This document shows positions 34,284-35,052 of a DNA stretch of 35,052 nt, in pieces. The DNA is from Prevotella sp. GTDB taxonomy: Bacteria; Bacteroidota; Bacteroidia; Bacteroidales; Bacteroidaceae. The position numbers and the translations under genes were made by a program. The stretch is taken from positions 1 to 35,052 of the forward strand of contig JAILAA010000011.1 of NCBI GenBank assembly GCA_024681875.1, in the 5' to 3' direction. Numbering within the stretch: position 1 is the stretch's first letter; each line of letters opens with the position of its first letter. Under the pieces are notes generated by a model. It saw only the letters and a list, made by a program, of their open reading frames with translations. It did no database searches and had not been told where the DNA came from.

Positions 34284-34338
34284 CAAAAAATCTTAAAATA
34301 TCAAAAAAAGTGCCGAAATTGGGGCCTTAACGTTAACT

Positions 34339-34362
34339 GTGAACTTGTGAACTTGTGAATTT
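34339..34362 (+). repeat. Three tandem 8-bp repeats (GTGAACTT)
   Basis: GTGAACTT, GTGAACTT and GTGAATTT follow each other without gaps between the G-rich repeats and the terminator. No function is evident. Confidence 0.7.
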
Positions 34363-34377
34363 CATCTATATAAAAAA

Positions 34378-34416
34378 ACGGGCGCTTGCTATCACAGCAG
34401 GCGTCCGTTCTTTTTT
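34378..34416 (+). terminator. Bidirectional intrinsic terminator
   Basis: A 13-base-pair stem (34378-34390 with 34396-34408, two G-U pairs) with a five-base loop is followed by a T-rich run (34409-34416) and preceded by A7 (34372-34378). It therefore works as a terminator in both directions. It separates the convergent plus-strand block and the small minus-strand gene. Confidence 0.85.
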
Positions 34417-34430
34417 ACACTACACCCATT

Positions 34431-34712
34431 TTATGTCCAACTTATTGTGGCGGGCATACTCGGAAAGAGCTTGGCCGACAGTCTGTCCAGCTGTTCGTGC
34501 ATGTCCTCGATGGGGTCGGCGCAGTCGGCGGCACATTTCAGCTTGGCCACATAGTTCTTTTGTTGGCGTCCGGTGGTCAATTTTATCGATGAATTTCCAA
34601 ATTTTAACAAATTTTCATACACTGGCTCGCCTTTCCCCTGTGGCGAAAACTCGATGCTTTCATCATCATAGATGGTGGCCGTTTCTTTGGTTTTCTTTAC
34701 TAATTGTTTCAT
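34431..34712 (-). CDS. Small unrecognised cytosolic protein
   Basis: This 93-residue minus-strand reading frame starts MKQLVKKTKETATIYDDESI and ends just before the bidirectional terminator, whose T-run suits it. The composition (mixed charged and hydrophobic, FSPQGKGEPVYENLLKFGNS, then CAADCADPIEDMHEQLDRLSA) looks like a real protein rather than a shadow; the overlapping plus-strand frame is Ser/Arg/Trp-rich and unlikely. It has no signal peptide or membrane helix. Function unknown, and no clear tie to the T6SS block. Confidence 0.65.
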   Translation of the reverse strand: MKQLVKKTKETATIYDDESIEFSPQGKGEPVYENLLKFGNSSIKLTTGRQQKNYVAKLKCAADCADPIEDMHEQLDRLSAKLFPSMPATISWT

Positions 34713-34747
34713 AATCTGATAGTTATTGATTATTCTTTCTTCTTGTT

Positions 34748-34784
34748 CAAATTAACAATTAACAAATTAACAAATTAACATTAA
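34748..34784 (-). repeat. Tandem CAAATTAA repeats upstream of the small gene
   Basis: CAAATTAA, CAATTAA, CAAATTAA, CAAATTAA and CATTAA occur in series. On the minus strand each reads close to TTAATTTG, one base off the TAnnTTTG promoter element, so the array may contain or vary the promoter of the minus-strand gene. Confidence 0.55.
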
Positions 34785-34858
34785 GCCCCAGATTTCAGGG
34801 CAATATTACTATAATATACTATTACTGTCCGCTAAACTTTTCACATTAGGATATAATT

Positions 34859-34892
34859 AGGGCTGATACCGGATTCAGTGTCAGCCCTTTTT
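34859..34892 (+). terminator. Hairpin plus T-run before the transposase gene
   Basis: AGGGCTGATAC (34859-34869) pairs with GTGTCAGCCCT (34878-34888), with one G-U pair and an eight-base loop, followed by five T. It has the form of an intrinsic terminator and probably shields the insertion sequence from outside transcription. Confidence 0.65.
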
Positions 34893-34895
34893 GGT

Positions 34896-34903
34896 TACCT
34901 TTG
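34896..34903 (+). promoter_or_regulatory. TACCTTTG -7 element for the transposase gene
   Basis: TACCTTTG matches the Bacteroidota -7 consensus exactly and lies 28 bases before the transposase ATG. No good -33 element is visible, as expected of a weak insertion-sequence promoter. Confidence 0.5.
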
Positions 34904-34931
34904 TAGTCGCGAAACAGAATCAAACGTAACC

Positions 34932-35052
34932 ATGGGCAAAAGTACACATTTTTTCGGACAGCCGGTGTATGGTCAGCTGATAAAATCACTCGACCATGAT
35001 AAAATTGTTGAAATGAGCCGCAAAAACGGCGGTGAAAAGTATGTAAAGAGCT
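34932..35052 (+). CDS. IS4-family-like transposase N-terminus (DUF4372), partial
   Basis: The 40 visible residues (MGKSTHFFGQPVYGQLIKSL, then a segment ending NGGEKYVKS) match the DUF4372 start of IS4-type transposases common in Bacteroidota. The DDE catalytic domain lies beyond the window. Confidence 0.8.
   Translation, partial: MGKSTHFFGQPVYGQLIKSLDHDKIVEMSRKNGGEKYVKS

Larger units (their letters stand above)
34826..35052 (+). mobile_element. Left end of an IS4-family-like insertion sequence (partial)
   Basis: The element runs off the right edge. Its left boundary is uncertain. I place it tentatively at GTCCGCTAAACTTTT near 34826, ahead of the hairpin and transposase; without the right end the inverted repeat cannot be checked. 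Confidence 0.4.

Noticed and set aside
34355..34714. Plus-strand reading frame over the small gene
   Set aside because: Unlikely composition (Trp, Arg, Ser-rich), it begins upstream of the terminator stem and overlaps the better minus-strand gene.
1..35052. tRNA, rRNA or riboswitch genes
   Set aside because: No cloverleaf, rRNA core sequence or known riboswitch motif was noticed on either strand.

Overview
The window looks like a chromosomal segment from a Bacteroidales member, most likely Prevotella-like. The grounds are a Bacteroidota-type (subtype iii) type VI secretion system (T6SS), DUF4280 and DUF2931 families, TAnnTTTG-type promoter elements, and the start of a DUF4372/IS4-type transposase at the right edge. 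Apart from one small gene near the right end, everything is on the plus strand and tightly packed.

Layout. (1) 1-12803 is a T6SS puncturing-tip and cargo module. It holds the 3' part of a giant TssD (Hcp) fusion in which the Hcp domain is C-terminal, behind a roughly 60-copy KKDEE minisatellite and an Ala/Pro linker. Next come VgrG, two unrecognised proteins, a DUF4280 (PAAR-like) protein with a long helical tail, and a run of Lys/Glu/Pro-rich proteins. Three of these share an NPYY...KLEL motif and Leu-Leu C-termini; a DUF2931-like protein sits among them. (2) 12829-22294 opens with a good Bacteroidota promoter and encodes what reads as a complete ubiquitin-like conjugation set: a Ubl ending in Ala-Gly, an E2-like protein with HPN and a candidate catalytic Cys, a membrane-anchored JAMM isopeptidase, a membrane protein with a RING-H2-like Cys/His array and a C-terminal FHA-like domain, and an E1-like ThiF-fold enzyme. 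Two secreted or membrane proteins with related periplasmic domains lie between E2 and JAMM. (3) 22284-26487 encodes baseplate proteins TssG (likely), TssK, TssE and TssF. tssG overlaps the E1 gene, which ties the conjugation system to T6SS assembly. (4) 26487-34153 carries two peptidoglycan-binding-domain proteins with hydrophobic C-terminal halves, a secreted GH73/LysM glucosaminidase, a transmembrane Ser/Thr kinase, a secreted WG-repeat-like protein and a PP2C phosphatase. (5) 34154-35052 has G-rich repeats, a bidirectional terminator, a small minus-strand gene and the start of an insertion sequence.

Working model (inference). The kinase/phosphatase pair and the FHA-like domain form a phospho-signalling circuit of the kind known to control some T6SSs. 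The Ubl, E1, E2, RING-like and JAMM proteins would add reversible protein conjugation at the inner membrane, linked to periplasmic sensing and baseplate assembly or cargo loading. Bacterial E1/E2/Ubl/JAB operons are known (comparative genomics by Iyer, Burroughs and Aravind; the Bil defence systems). From sequence alone I cannot tell whether this T6SS-embedded version has been described. The sheath, ATPase and membrane-complex genes (tssB, tssC, tssH, tssN-R) are not in the window.
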